Below are positions 23,437-32,614 of a DNA stretch of 64,000 nt, piece after piece. The DNA comes from Anaerosalibacter bizertensis (lineage in GTDB: Bacteria; Bacillota; Clostridia; Tissierellales; Sporanaerobacteraceae). Under the pieces are notes generated by a model. It ran no database searches and was not told where the DNA came from. It saw only the letters and a list, made by a program, of their open reading frames with translations. The stretch lies in contig NZ_VULR01000004.1 in NCBI RefSeq assembly GCF_009696605.1, positions 1 to 64,000 of the forward strand, written 5' to 3'. The first letter of the stretch is position 1, and each line of letters begins with the position of its first letter. The translations under genes and the position numbers were made by a program.

Positions 23437-24558
23437 ATGTTACTTAATCAAAAGGAATTCAGGAATGTTTCGATCATAAGGTTAGTTGATTTAGTAATAA
23501 ATGAAGCCATAAAAATGAAAGCTAGTGATATACATATAGAACCATTTTCTAATGAAATTAGGATTAGATTCAGAATTGATGGAGATTTAATGGATATTCA
23601 GAACCTTCCTATAGAATACTTGTCATCTATAACCACAAGAATAAAAATAATGGGCAAAATGGATATAGCTGAAAAAAGAGTTCCTCAAGATGGAAGTATG
23701 GAATTTTATTTTGAAGATAGACAGATAGATTTACGTATATCTAGCTTACCAACAGTGCATGGAGAAAAAATAGTCATAAGAATATTAGATAGGGATAGTT
23801 TTATACTTTCAAAGGAAGAACTTGGACTCTATTCGAAGAATTTAGAATCTTTTGAAAAGATTCTAAAACAGCCTTATGGAATAATACTAGTAACGGGACC
23901 TACTGGAAGTGGCAAGACTACAACTTTAGCTTCTATGATAAATGAAATAAATGAAGAAAGGAATTGCCATATTATTACTTTAGAAGATCCTATAGAATAT
24001 GTACATATCCATAATCAAAGTATTATTAATCAAAGGGAAATTAAAAATGACACTTTAAGTTTTAGCAAGGGTTTAAGAGCAGCCTTAAGACAGGATCCAG
24101 ATGTGATTCTGGTTGGAGAGATGAGAGACTTAGAAACTATTAGCACTGTATTAACAGCTGCTGAAACAGGACATTTAGTTATTTCAACTCTTCATACTTT
24201 AGGTGCAGCTAAAACTATGGATAGGATAATAGATGTATTTCCACCAGAGCAACAAAGACAGATAAAAGTTCAGCTAGCCTCTGTTATACAAGGGATTATA
24301 TCTCAACAACTATTAAAAAGTATAGATGGGAATAGTAGATTTGCAGCTTTTGAAATCATGATAGCAACCCCAGCTATAAGAAATCTAATAAGGGAAGGTA
24401 AAAATTATCAAATAGATACAGTTATTCAAACAGGGAAAAAACATGGAATGCAAACTATGGATAATGCAATTTTAAATTTATATAATAAAAGACTTATCTC
24501 TAAAGAAATAGCTTTGAGTGGATCTATAAATAAAGATATGTTGAGCAAATATCTTTAG
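23437..24558 (+). CDS. Type IV pilus ATPase with GspE/PilB front and PilT-like back
   Basis: A hexameric-type secretion ATPase of 373 residues that powers pilus extension and/or retraction. Residues about 25-130 are GspE/PilB-like (ASDIHIEPFSNEIRIRFRID, RVPQDG, SLPTVHGEKIVIRILDRD). The Walker A motif is GPTGSGKT (144-151). The C-terminal half is PilT-like: GEMRDLETI, AAETGHLVISTLHT and an exact AIRNLIRE motif at 303-310. The long N-terminal domain and the zinc tetracysteine of PilB are missing. No second pilus ATPase is in this operon. ATG 23437 follows AAGGGTG by six bases. Confidence 0.88.
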   Translation: MLLNQKEFRNVSIIRLVDLVINEAIKMKASDIHIEPFSNEIRIRFRIDGDLMDIQNLPIEYLSSITTRIKIMGKMDIAEKRVPQDGSMEFYFEDRQIDLRISSLPTVHGEKIVIRILDRDSFILSKEELGLYSKNLESFEKILKQPYGIILVTGPTGSGKTTTLASMINEINEERNCHIITLEDPIEYVHIHNQSIINQREIKNDTLSFSKGLRAALRQDPDVILVGEMRDLETISTVLTAAETGHLVISTLHTLGAAKTMDRIIDVFPPEQQRQIKVQLASVIQGIISQQLLKSIDGNSRFAAFEIMIATPAIRNLIREGKNYQIDTVIQTGKKHGMQTMDNAILNLYNKRLISKEIALSGSINKDMLSKYL

Positions 24559-24573
24559 TAAGGCGGTGATAGT

Positions 24574-25782
24574 TTGATTTATAATTATAAAGCCGTTTCA
24601 AATAAAGGGGAAATAATTGAGGGAAGCTGCGAAGGGGAAAATTTAGATGAAGTTCTAGAAAAAATAAGAACTAATAAGTATCTTCCTATATCTGTTGAAA
24701 AATCTAAGAATAATAGGCTAAGAACTAATATAGCTTTTAAAACAAAAGTTAGTAAAAAAGATATGGCAATATTTTGTAGACAATTTTATACAATGGTTGA
24801 TTCAGGAATAAGTATTATAAATTGTTTAGAAGTTCTTAAAAAACAGACTGAAAATAAAATACTTAAAGAAGCTATTGGACAAGTTTATAATGAAGTACAA
24901 AGAGGAATGACCCTCTCAGAAGCTATGAAAAAAGATAAAGATATTTTCCCGGATTTTTTTATAAATATGGTAGAAATAGGAGAAGTTAGTGGTACTTTAG
25001 ATATAATTTTACATAGAATGTCCATTTATTATGAAAAAGAAGATAAAATTGAAAGTAAAGTGAAATCAGCAATAATATATCCAATTATTTTAATTATAGT
25101 ATCTGTATTTGTAATTATATTTTTACTTACTATGGTACTACCTACCTTTATAAGTATATTTGAAAGCAATAATGTATTGTTGCCAGTACCTACAAGGATA
25201 CTGCTAAATATTAGTAATAGTTTAAAAAACCATTGGTATTTATATTTAATTTTATTTTTAATTCTTATATTAACAATAAACTCTTATAAACAAACTCAAG
25301 ATGGTAGAATATTTTTTGATAGATTAAAAATCAAATTGCCAGGTATAAAGAAAATCAATTCTAAAATTATAACTTCCAAATTTACTAGAACACTTTCTAC
25401 ATTATTATTCAGTGGAATTCCTCTTATTCAGGCTTTAAAAGTAGTAAATAAAATCATAGAAAATGAAGTTGTAGTAAAAGAACTTGAAGAAGCTATTGAA
25501 AGTATAGAAAAAGGTTTACCTCTTTGGAGAAGTATTGAGGGAATAAGTGTATTTTCCCCAATAGTTAAATCTATGATAAATGTTGGGGAAGAATCAGGCT
25601 CTCTTGATAAGCTTCTTGATAAAACTGCAGATTTTTATGAAGATGAGGTAGATATGTTATTTCAAAGAATGAACACTATAATAGAACCTGTACTTATAAT
25701 AATCATGGCTTTCATTATTGGATTTATAGTAATTGCTATGGCAATACCAATGTTTGATATGGTAAACATTATTCAAATGTAA
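24574..25782 (+). CDS. pilC: Type IV pilus inner-membrane platform protein PilC/GspF
   Basis: A 402-residue membrane protein with two GspF domains (about residues 65-190 and 265-390) and three hydrophobic spans. It shows FCRQFYTMVDSGISIINCLE in the first repeat and FTRTLSTLLFSGIPLIQALK in the second. The protein couples the cytoplasmic ATPase to pilin polymerisation. TTG 24574 follows GGCGGTGAT, 15 bases after the ATPase gene. Confidence 0.95.
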   Translation: MIYNYKAVSNKGEIIEGSCEGENLDEVLEKIRTNKYLPISVEKSKNNRLRTNIAFKTKVSKKDMAIFCRQFYTMVDSGISIINCLEVLKKQTENKILKEAIGQVYNEVQRGMTLSEAMKKDKDIFPDFFINMVEIGEVSGTLDIILHRMSIYYEKEDKIESKVKSAIIYPIILIIVSVFVIIFLLTMVLPTFISIFESNNVLLPVPTRILLNISNSLKNHWYLYLILFLILILTINSYKQTQDGRIFFDRLKIKLPGIKKINSKIITSKFTRTLSTLLFSGIPLIQALKVVNKIIENEVVVKELEEAIESIEKGLPLWRSIEGISVFSPIVKSMINVGEESGSLDKLLDKTADFYEDEVDMLFQRMNTIIEPVLIIIMAFIIGFIVIAMAIPMFDMVNIIQM

Positions 25783-25809
25783 TCAAATTTTATATGGGGG
25801 GGTAAAAAA

Positions 25810-26202
25810 ATGATTAAAAATTTGAAAATGGAAATTAAGAATAATAGTGGTTTTACTTTAATTGAACTGATATTAGTTATTGCTATACTGGCAATACTTT
25901 CAGCAATTGCAATACCAAAAATAGGAAAGACTAAAGAAGCTGCAGAGATTGCTGCTCATAATACTAATGTAAGAACATTAGAAAGTGTGGCTAATACATA
26001 TATTTTAGACAAAGGTTTACCATCTGCTCAAAAAACAATAATTGTAGATGATACTGATAACAATGAATTAAAAGAGTATATTCAAGAGTCACCAAAAATT
26101 CCTGATATTATAAAAAAGGAGAACTCAAATAGTAAATATTATACAGTTACAATTGATAAGGATGGGAAAATAGAAGTAAATCCAGGTAGAAAACAAAATT
26201 AG
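25810..26202 (+). CDS. pilA: Type IV major pilin (PilA-like)
   Basis: A 130-residue prepilin. The short leader ends at glycine and the mature protein begins FTLIELILVIAILAILSAIA, with the required Glu5 and a hydrophobic helix. The globular part is small and lacks cysteines, unlike the disulfide-bonded pilins of many Gram-negative bacteria. Its place directly after pilC and before the prepilin peptidase, with a strong G-rich ribosome site, makes it the best candidate for the main pilus subunit. Confidence 0.92.
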   Translation: MIKNLKMEIKNNSGFTLIELILVIAILAILSAIAIPKIGKTKEAAEIAAHNTNVRTLESVANTYILDKGLPSAQKTIIVDDTDNNELKEYIQESPKIPDIIKKENSNSKYYTVTIDKDGKIEVNPGRKQN

Positions 26203-26214
26203 AGGATATTGGAT

Positions 26215-26973
26215 ATGAAGATAATTATATTAACTTTAGGTTTAATTATAGGATACTTTCTAAATTTATATATATACAGACTATTATGGGAAGAGGGCTT
26301 GGTTGCCCCTTCTTCCCATTGTTTAAAATATTTTACATCTTTTAAATACTATGGGTCTATACTAGGTCCAAGTTTTAACTGTAAAGGTGATAAGTGTAGA
26401 TACTGTAAAGAAAGGGTTGTATTACAGTATCTACTTGTTGAAGCATTGAATGGGTTTACATATTTGACCTTATATAATTACTTTGGTGTTGGTTTACAAT
26501 TTGTATTTTATGCTGTAGTAGTAGATATTTTAATAATTGTTAGTGTTGTAGACTATTATTTTCAAATTATTCCTGATAAATGCCATATATTTCTACTTAT
26601 TTCAACTTTTATATACAAATTGCTTCAATTCCTATTGTATGATATTTCACCATATTTTCTCAATAGTATTATTGGACTAATTGTATCTAGTGGTATATTC
26701 CTACTTATAGCTATTCTATCTAAAGGAGGAATAGGTGGAGGGGATATAAAACTTATAGGTATATTAGGATTTATATTGGGTTTTAAATTATCTCTTTTAA
26801 ATATATTGATATCTTTTTTTGTTGGGGCTTTTGTATCTGTTTTTTTAATATTTTTTAAAATAAAAGATAAAAAAGATTCAATAGCCTTTGGTCCTTTTAT
26901 TTCAATAGCTTTTCTTATTACTATTTTAGAAGGTAAAAATATTATCTTTTGGTATTTTAATAGTTTATTTTAA
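26215..26973 (+). CDS. pilD: Prepilin peptidase (A24 family)
   Basis: A 252-residue membrane aspartic protease that removes the pilin leader and can N-methylate the new N-terminus. A zinc-type region holds CKGDKCRYCKERVVLQYLLVE at residues about 60-80. The catalytic aspartates lie in VVDYYFQIIPD and GIGGGDIKL. Seven to eight hydrophobic segments follow. The first cysteine pair is atypical (only one Cys, in SSHCLKYF). ATG 26215 is nine bases from AGAGG; the in-frame TTG 26209 is too close. Confidence 0.92.
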   Translation: MKIIILTLGLIIGYFLNLYIYRLLWEEGLVAPSSHCLKYFTSFKYYGSILGPSFNCKGDKCRYCKERVVLQYLLVEALNGFTYLTLYNYFGVGLQFVFYAVVVDILIIVSVVDYYFQIIPDKCHIFLLISTFIYKLLQFLLYDISPYFLNSIIGLIVSSGIFLLIAILSKGGIGGGDIKLIGILGFILGFKLSLLNILISFFVGAFVSVFLIFFKIKDKKDSIAFGPFISIAFLITILEGKNIIFWYFNSLF

Positions 26974-27002
26974 CTAGTAGTAAATATAAGGAGGAAGAAC
27001 CG

Positions 27003-27965
27003 TTGAATATTAAAAGACTTTTCTTACCTAAAAAAGTATTATCTATTGATATTGGTACTTATGAAACCAAGGTAGTAGAGGGGAAAAAGACTAATGAAGG
27101 ATTAGATATAAATAAAAGTTTTTCTTTTTTAACCCCTGAAGGTGCCTATGAGGATGGGTACATATTAGAAAATGAACTTTTGCATTATGTTTTTAAAAAG
27201 GAATTTAATAAAAATAAACTGTCTTCAAATACAGCTTATATTACAATAAAAAGTAATTCTCTTATTAAAAAAGAAATTGAATTACCATCAGTAAGTCATA
27301 ATGAAATTAAAGGAATATTAAAATACGAGACAAAAGAATATCTACCTGTAGAAATAAAAGATTTTATAATACAATACAAAATTATTAATAAAGTAAAAAA
27401 TAGAGATATAGAAAAACTTAATGTATTATTAGTTGCTGTTCCTAAAAAAATCGTAGAAAGTCATTTTATATTTTTAAAAGATCTGGGATTGAAGCCTACT
27501 GTATTAGATTTGCAGTTAAATAGTTCCAGTAAGTTATTTAAATACAATAGTGTTGTTAATGGAGAATATAATATTGAAAATAATACTTTTGCAATTATAG
27601 ATTTAAGTTATTTAAGTACTGATGTAACTATAATTAAAAATGGAGATATTTTGTTAAATGAAAATATCCCAGATTCTGTTCAATTATCTGAAGAAGGACT
27701 AAATAGAGGAACAAGGAATATTAATAATTTAATAGAAAAAATAAGTTTGATTTTTCAAAAATATAAAACAAAACATATAAAGGATCAAATTGAAATGATT
27801 TTTTTATATGGAGGTTTTTCTAATATAGAAGATATAGATTTGATATTTGAGAATAGTTTGAATATACCTTCAGTTATAGTAAAAAGTATGGATAAAATTT
27901 ATTTAAGTGAAGATTTAAATAAGTATGTAAACTGTATAGGATCTATTATTAGAGTTGAGGGGTAG
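27003..27965 (+). CDS. pilM: Type IV pilus assembly protein PilM
   Basis: A cytoplasmic actin-like protein of 320 residues. It has the phosphate-1 motif VLSIDIGTYETKVVEG and a second nucleotide motif AIIDLSYLSTDVTII, then a glycine pair in FLYGGFSNIEDI. PilM binds the cytoplasmic end of PilN and connects the inner-membrane alignment complex to the ATPase. TTG 27003 follows AAGGAGGAAG. Confidence 0.9.
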   Translation: MNIKRLFLPKKVLSIDIGTYETKVVEGKKTNEGLDINKSFSFLTPEGAYEDGYILENELLHYVFKKEFNKNKLSSNTAYITIKSNSLIKKEIELPSVSHNEIKGILKYETKEYLPVEIKDFIIQYKIINKVKNRDIEKLNVLLVAVPKKIVESHFIFLKDLGLKPTVLDLQLNSSSKLFKYNSVVNGEYNIENNTFAIIDLSYLSTDVTIIKNGDILLNENIPDSVQLSEEGLNRGTRNINNLIEKISLIFQKYKTKHIKDQIEMIFLYGGFSNIEDIDLIFENSLNIPSVIVKSMDKIYLSEDLNKYVNCIGSIIRVEG

Positions 27966-27969
27966 CTGT

Positions 27970-28545
27970 ATGAAAGATTTAAATTTTTTTAATCATTATA
28001 CGGAAAGTAAGAAATTTAAAATTGAAAATATATACTACTTGTTTATATTATTTCTTTTAATATCAATATTTTTTTATAGTTTTATAAACCAAATAAAGAT
28101 AAATAATCTTTCTAAAAAGGTAAGTAATTTAAAAACACAAGTAGAGAATGAAGAAATCAAGACTAAAGTTAATAAGCTAAGAAAAGAAAAAGATGAGATT
28201 AATAAAGTTGAAAATAATATTAAACAGTTAAAATTATTAGATGAATTTATTAAAAAAGAAGATAAAATTAATGAAGAATTAATAAAGGATATAAATTTAA
28301 GAATACCAGAAAATGTTTTTCTAATCTCAATAGAATTTAACCTATCTTCTATTGAGATTAAAGGAATTAGCGGAGATAAACTATCTATTGCTCAATTGGA
28401 ACGTAACTTGAATGAAATAAAAAGCTTTAAGAATGTCTTCATTTCAAATATATATTTTGAAGAAAACCATTATAGTTTTTCTTTAAGTATAAGTTTAAAA
28501 GATGAGGATGTGAAGGATGATGAAGAAAAAGATGAGATTAAATAA
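27970..28545 (+). CDS. pilN: Type IV pilus assembly protein PilN
   Basis: A 191-residue single-pass protein: a short cytoplasmic N-terminus containing MKDLNFFNHYTE (the PilM-binding kind), one membrane helix at about residues 20-40, a lysine-rich coiled coil, and a small alpha/beta domain (NVFLISIEFNLSSIEIKGIS). ATG 27970 follows GAGGGG; the gene overlaps the downstream pilO-like gene by 29 bases. Confidence 0.85.
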   Translation: MKDLNFFNHYTESKKFKIENIYYLFILFLLISIFFYSFINQIKINNLSKKVSNLKTQVENEEIKTKVNKLRKEKDEINKVENNIKQLKLLDEFIKKEDKINEELIKDINLRIPENVFLISIEFNLSSIEIKGISGDKLSIAQLERNLNEIKSFKNVFISNIYFEENHYSFSLSISLKDEDVKDDEEKDEIK

Positions 28546-29743
28546 AAGGGAAAAAGATCTTTTAATATTATTAGGAATTATAATAACCTTTTGTTTTTTT
28601 CAAAGAAAGATTTTTCCACACCAAAAGCAAGAGATATTAAAATTAGAAGAGCAGAAGCTTAAGTATGAGAAAGAAATTATAAATATGCTTAATATACTAG
28701 ATGAAAAAGAAAAAATCAAAGCGAACTCTATTAGAATGAATAGGGAAAAAGATAGGGCCGGTCTTCAATACTTTTCTAAATTAGAACAATCTCAAATTAT
28801 ATATTTATTAGACAGTATTTTAAATGAATGCAAACTTAAAATACTAGATATAAATTTTTCTCAACCAGAGATTGAAGAGTTAACAAATAATATATTTTAT
28901 AAAACCATGAATTTATCTATATCTTATAAGGGGAGTTATGAAGAGCTTTTAGAGTGTTTAAATAAAATAAGAAATAGTCCAAAAAAATTTTTAATAACTA
29001 ATCTTACTATAAATAGAGAAGATAAGGAGATTTTAATAGGGGAGATTGGCTTAAAAGTATATAGCATGGAAAATATTTTTGATGAAAAAGATAATATAAG
29101 TGTTATGAATGCAGACTTAAATCCAGATAGAAAGAGCCCTTTTGATTCTTTACAAGAATTTGATGATAATAAAGATGAAAATATAGAAGATGGCCTAGAT
29201 AATATTATAAATAAAGAAGCTTATACAGATGAAGATACTATAAATTTTGACAATTATAAAACTAATAATACTGATAGAAATGAAATTATTCAAAGGAATG
29301 ATTTACCAGAAAGAAGAAATGAAGTTTCAGATGATAAAAGTAAGAAAGATAATGGGAAAAATAAAGAAAAACCAAAAAAGGAAGAAAAGCCTTCTAAAAC
29401 GAAGGAAGAATCTAAGGAAAAAAACAATTTGTATTTAGATTTTAGTAATAAAGATATAAAAGTTGATTCTCCAAAGTCTGACGTAGGATTTTGGTTGTAT
29501 TCTCATAATATTTCAACTATAAAATTGAAATTAAGTTTTATAGATCAAGAAAAAAAGAAAGCTTATATTGAAAAATCCTGTGTAGTTAGTGAAAATGGAT
29601 GGAGTTATTTAGAAGTTGAAGTTTTAGAAAGTATATTTTCTTATCCTTTAAAATTGGACAAGATGTATTTTGAATGTGAAAGTAATGATAAAAATTTTAG
29701 TTTCATATTCATTGATGATATAAATATTCAAATGAAAGATTAG
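28517..29743 (+). CDS. pilO: PilO-like protein with charged linker and extra C-terminal beta domain
   Basis: A 408-residue protein. Residues 1-190 resemble PilO: one membrane helix near residues 13-32, a coiled coil, and a ferredoxin-like fold (NLSISYKGSYEELLECLNKI). Residues about 195-305 form a very charged linker rich in Asp, Asn, Glu and Lys. The last roughly 100 residues (starting NNLYLDFSNKDIKV) look like a beta sandwich, possibly carbohydrate-binding-like. PilO is normally near 200 residues, so the extension is unusual. The exact start among ATG 28517, 28520 and 28532 is uncertain. Confidence 0.75.
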   Translation: MMKKKMRLNKREKDLLILLGIIITFCFFQRKIFPHQKQEILKLEEQKLKYEKEIINMLNILDEKEKIKANSIRMNREKDRAGLQYFSKLEQSQIIYLLDSILNECKLKILDINFSQPEIEELTNNIFYKTMNLSISYKGSYEELLECLNKIRNSPKKFLITNLTINREDKEILIGEIGLKVYSMENIFDEKDNISVMNADLNPDRKSPFDSLQEFDDNKDENIEDGLDNIINKEAYTDEDTINFDNYKTNNTDRNEIIQRNDLPERRNEVSDDKSKKDNGKNKEKPKKEEKPSKTKEESKEKNNLYLDFSNKDIKVDSPKSDVGFWLYSHNISTIKLKLSFIDQEKKKAYIEKSCVVSENGWSYLEVEVLESIFSYPLKLDKMYFECESNDKNFSFIFIDDINIQMKD

Positions 29744-29776
29744 ATGTATTGATTGTTTTAAAAGGAGAGAATAAGA

Positions 29777-30265
29777 TTGAACAAGCTTATACTACTATTA
29801 AAAAATAAAAAAGGAATGACTTTAATTGAAATAGTTTTAAGTATTACAATTTTATCTATTTTATTGCTAATAGTAGTGCCAGAAAGTAATATTATATTAA
29901 AATTTAAAGAAAGAAAAGAATTATTGGAATTTAAAACTGATTTAAACTGTGCAAGAAATAAAGCTATATGCGATGGAATGAGATACAGCATAAAACTTTT
30001 TCCTAGAAATAATTTTTATTATATCTATAAATATGAGAGGTTTCCAGAGGTTGTTGCTAAAAAGGAATTTAAGAATGGAATAAGAATTGAAAATACGAAT
30101 TTCAATGGTAGTTTGAATAGTAAGCCAGCTGAAATTATGTTTACATCAACAGGAGCACCAAGTAAAGGTGGAAGAATAATTATTAGAAATAAGAAGAATG
30201 AAAAAATTTTAATAACTGTAGAACCTGCTACAGGAAAAGTTAATCTATATATTGATGGGGAGTAA
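29777..30265 (+). CDS. Minor pilin/pseudopilin, GspH/FimT-like
   Basis: A 162-residue prepilin-like protein with a processing site KKGMTLIEIVLSITILSILL (Gly before Met, Glu5 present). The body resembles GspH/FimT minor pilins: early ACIDIC/aromatic strands, then PAEIMFTSTGAPSKGG near the end. It is the first of four small pilin-like genes in the FimT-PilV-PilW-PilX order typical of pilus-tip priming complexes. TTG 29777 has AGGAGAG upstream. Confidence 0.85.
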   Translation: MNKLILLLKNKKGMTLIEIVLSITILSILLLIVVPESNIILKFKERKELLEFKTDLNCARNKAICDGMRYSIKLFPRNNFYYIYKYERFPEVVAKKEFKNGIRIENTNFNGSLNSKPAEIMFTSTGAPSKGGRIIIRNKKNEKILITVEPATGKVNLYIDGE

Positions 30266-30269
30266 AAAT

Positions 30270-30704
30270 ATGAATAGAAAAGGTTTTCTTTTAATAGAAG
30301 TTTTAATTGGAATTTTTCTTCTGGGACTAATTACAACTACTTTTTTTCCTATATTTACTTTAATGAATAATCAATTTAAGAATGTAGAAATTAAAAATGA
30401 TATGAAATATTATGGAGAAACTGTTATAGAAAAAATAAAAGCCTTTGATTTTAATAAAAGTAGTGGAGAATGTATACTTGATATGGAATTAGAAAAACTC
30501 ATTAATATCTTTTGTGAAAATGATGAAGTTGAGGTAGATTTACCTTTAAGTTCTGACAAAGACTTTAGATATAGAGTTAATATATGTAAAAACAACAAGG
30601 GAAATAACTTATGGAAAATTTATGTAAAGGTGCTGCCTAAAAATAATAAAGAAAATATGGAAGGTGTATCCTTTGAAACTATTTTACAGAAACCAGAGAA
30701 ATAA
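30270..30704 (+). CDS. Minor pilin, PilV-like
   Basis: A 144-residue prepilin-like protein: the leader MNRKG is followed by FLLIEVLIGIFLLGLITTTF with Glu5. The body has no clear catalytic feature. It sits second in the minor pilin series, as PilV does. ATG 30270 has GGGGAG nine bases upstream; the in-frame ATG 30252 lacks that site. Confidence 0.82.
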   Translation: MNRKGFLLIEVLIGIFLLGLITTTFFPIFTLMNNQFKNVEIKNDMKYYGETVIEKIKAFDFNKSSGECILDMELEKLINIFCENDEVEVDLPLSSDKDFRYRVNICKNNKGNNLWKIYVKVLPKNNKENMEGVSFETILQKPEK

Positions 30705-31260
30705 TAAAAAAGACATTATTTTACTTGAAAATAGAGGCTTTACTTTGATAGAATTGCCTATGGGCATATGTATAATTGGAATAATAATATTATCTTTATA
30801 TTTTATGTTTAATTATTCCGTTAAAGTTACTCAAATAGGGGAAGAAAAAGAAGAGATTCTTTTAAATGGAAGATATGCTATTGAATATATTAAAAAAGAG
30901 ATTAGGCAATCAGAAGAAATAATATCTACAAGTAAATTTGGTGGATTTAATGAAAAGTTTAAAGAAAACTTTGGATTTGTACTCAAGATCAATAAAGATA
31001 ATGAGAGTAAATATGTATCCTATTACTTTAAAAACGGAAGTATATATAGAATAGTATCTACTAATACAAATACAAAATATCCCTATGCAGGAAGTTTTCA
31101 AGGCCATAATAAAATTGTTGAAAATATAATTTCTATAGAAGGATCAAAGGCAAATTTTCAAAATGATAAAATAGTTTTAAACTTATTAATGGGTGGTGAA
31201 TGGAATAAAAATATAGAATTAAAAACGGAAGTCTTTATGAGATGTCCTACAGATTATTAA
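30673..31260 (+). CDS. Minor pilin, PilW-like
   Basis: A 195-residue prepilin-like protein. The leader is relatively long and basic (about 19 residues), ending in NRG before FTLIELPMGICIIGIIILSL with Glu5. The body shows YAIEYIKKEIRQSEEII and YYFKNGSIYRIV, typical of PilW/PulJ-type proteins. TTG 30673 is six bases from GGAAGGTG and the gene overlaps its upstream neighbour by 32 bases, suggesting coupling. Confidence 0.8.
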   Translation: MKLFYRNQRNNKKDIILLENRGFTLIELPMGICIIGIIILSLYFMFNYSVKVTQIGEEKEEILLNGRYAIEYIKKEIRQSEEIISTSKFGGFNEKFKENFGFVLKINKDNESKYVSYYFKNGSIYRIVSTNTNTKYPYAGSFQGHNKIVENIISIEGSKANFQNDKIVLNLLMGGEWNKNIELKTEVFMRCPTDY

Positions 31261-31274
31261 CTGGGGGGATAACA

Positions 31275-32333
31275 TTGGACAGTAATAGAGGTTCTATAGT
31301 TATTCTATCTATTATAGTTGGGGCCATTATGTTTTTGTTATCTAGTTTCTTATTATACTCTATTTATTTAGATCATCAAATCGCTAATTCTAGTATAGAT
31401 CATCTTCAATCTTATTATTTAGCAGAAGATAAAATATATCTTTGTTTTGACGAAGGAAGTAGTTATTATGATGAATTGATCTTAGGTTTAAAACATTATT
31501 TGAAATACAAACAATTTGGAAATTCTTCAAATAAAAATCTAATAATAATAGATGAAGAAGATTTAAATCCTAAAGATACTAAGAATGAGATTAAATTAGA
31601 CATGTTTATGAAGAATAATATTTTAAATGGAGGTATTTTGGCACAATCTGATTATAAAAATATAAACAAGAGGGTTTATGGAGCATTTACCTTCATTAAT
31701 CCATTTTATAGTACAGATAAACCCATACTTTCTAAAAATACATTGGAAGATTTGGAAGAGGGAAGCATAGATGAATTTATGGAGCAGCTTTTTAATGATT
31801 TTAAATTGGAAACATTTGAAAATGATATTGAGATAATTGAAGTAAATGATTTTCAAAAAATAGATATATATTTTTATGATGAGAAAACTAGAAAGATAAG
31901 ATTAGATTTTTTTAGGTATAAAGATGAAGAAACAGCTGTAGGTAAAAAATATTTATCTACAGATGAAATTTATTTAATTTCAAAGGATAAAATGAAAAAC
32001 TCTGAGATAAATATATATGCAAATGATGTAAGGATCACAGATATTCTAAAAGGAATTATATATGTAGATGGAGATTTGAATTTATATGGCAAGTTAAATT
32101 TTAATGGTATTGTAGCTATAAATTCTGGAAAAGTGAATGTTTATTCTAAAGATAGACCCAAAATAAGAGGAATGTTTATATTAAATAACTATAAAGATGA
32201 CGAGGAAACAATAGAAGAAAAAATAGATTTGCAATATCGCCAAATAGTGGTTGATAGATTTGGATTGTATATACCTGATTATATAAAACCAAATCTATAT
32301 TTAGTAAAAGAGGGGGGAACAATAGAAAAATGA
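31275..32333 (+). CDS. PilX-like pilus assembly protein with beta-rich C-terminal region
   Basis: A 352-residue protein. After NRG follows SIVILSIIVGAIMFLLSSFL, a pilin-like helix without Glu5, and then YYLAEDKIYLCFDEG, the AE(A) pattern of PilX-type proteins. The C-terminal third (DVRITDILKGIIYVDGDLNL and following) has short repeated strands suggestive of a beta-helix or polymer-forming fold. TTG 31275 is chosen because GGGGGG lies just upstream. Its stop overlaps comFB (ATGA). Confidence 0.7.
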   Translation: MDSNRGSIVILSIIVGAIMFLLSSFLLYSIYLDHQIANSSIDHLQSYYLAEDKIYLCFDEGSSYYDELILGLKHYLKYKQFGNSSNKNLIIIDEEDLNPKDTKNEIKLDMFMKNNILNGGILAQSDYKNINKRVYGAFTFINPFYSTDKPILSKNTLEDLEEGSIDEFMEQLFNDFKLETFENDIEIIEVNDFQKIDIYFYDEKTRKIRLDFFRYKDEETAVGKKYLSTDEIYLISKDKMKNSEINIYANDVRITDILKGIIYVDGDLNLYGKLNFNGIVAINSGKVNVYSKDRPKIRGMFILNNYKDDEETIEEKIDLQYRQIVVDRFGLYIPDYIKPNLYLVKEGGTIEK

Positions 32334-32605
32334 AATTACATAATTTAATGGAAGATGAAGTTATACGTATAGTAAATAAATTGTTAAAAAATGAGAAAGA
32401 TATTTGTACTTGCGAAAAGTGTAAATTAGATATAGCTGCAATAGCATTAAACAATTTATTACCTCAATATGTAGTTACAAAAAAAGGAGAGTTATATAAA
32501 AGAGCTAATAATATGGGCATTCAGTTTGAGGCGGATATAACTAAAGAAGTGACCAAGGCCATATATATAGTAAGAAAAAGGCCCAAACATGAAATAAAGT
32601 TGTAG
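32330..32605 (+). CDS. comFB: ComFB family protein
   Basis: A 91-residue protein with the ComFB pattern: N-terminal MEDEVIRIVNKLLK, cysteine cluster CTCEKC at 26-31, then LDIAAIALNNLLPQYVVTKKGE. ComFB-type proteins bind cyclic dinucleotides (c-di-GMP, c-di-AMP) in bacteria where tested and are linked to motility and competence. Here the gene overlaps the pilX-like gene by four bases, so it is part of the pilus operon and may tune pili in response to c-di-GMP. Confidence 0.88.
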   Translation: MKLHNLMEDEVIRIVNKLLKNEKDICTCEKCKLDIAAIALNNLLPQYVVTKKGELYKRANNMGIQFEADITKEVTKAIYIVRKRPKHEIKL

Positions 32606-32614
32606 GTGACAATA

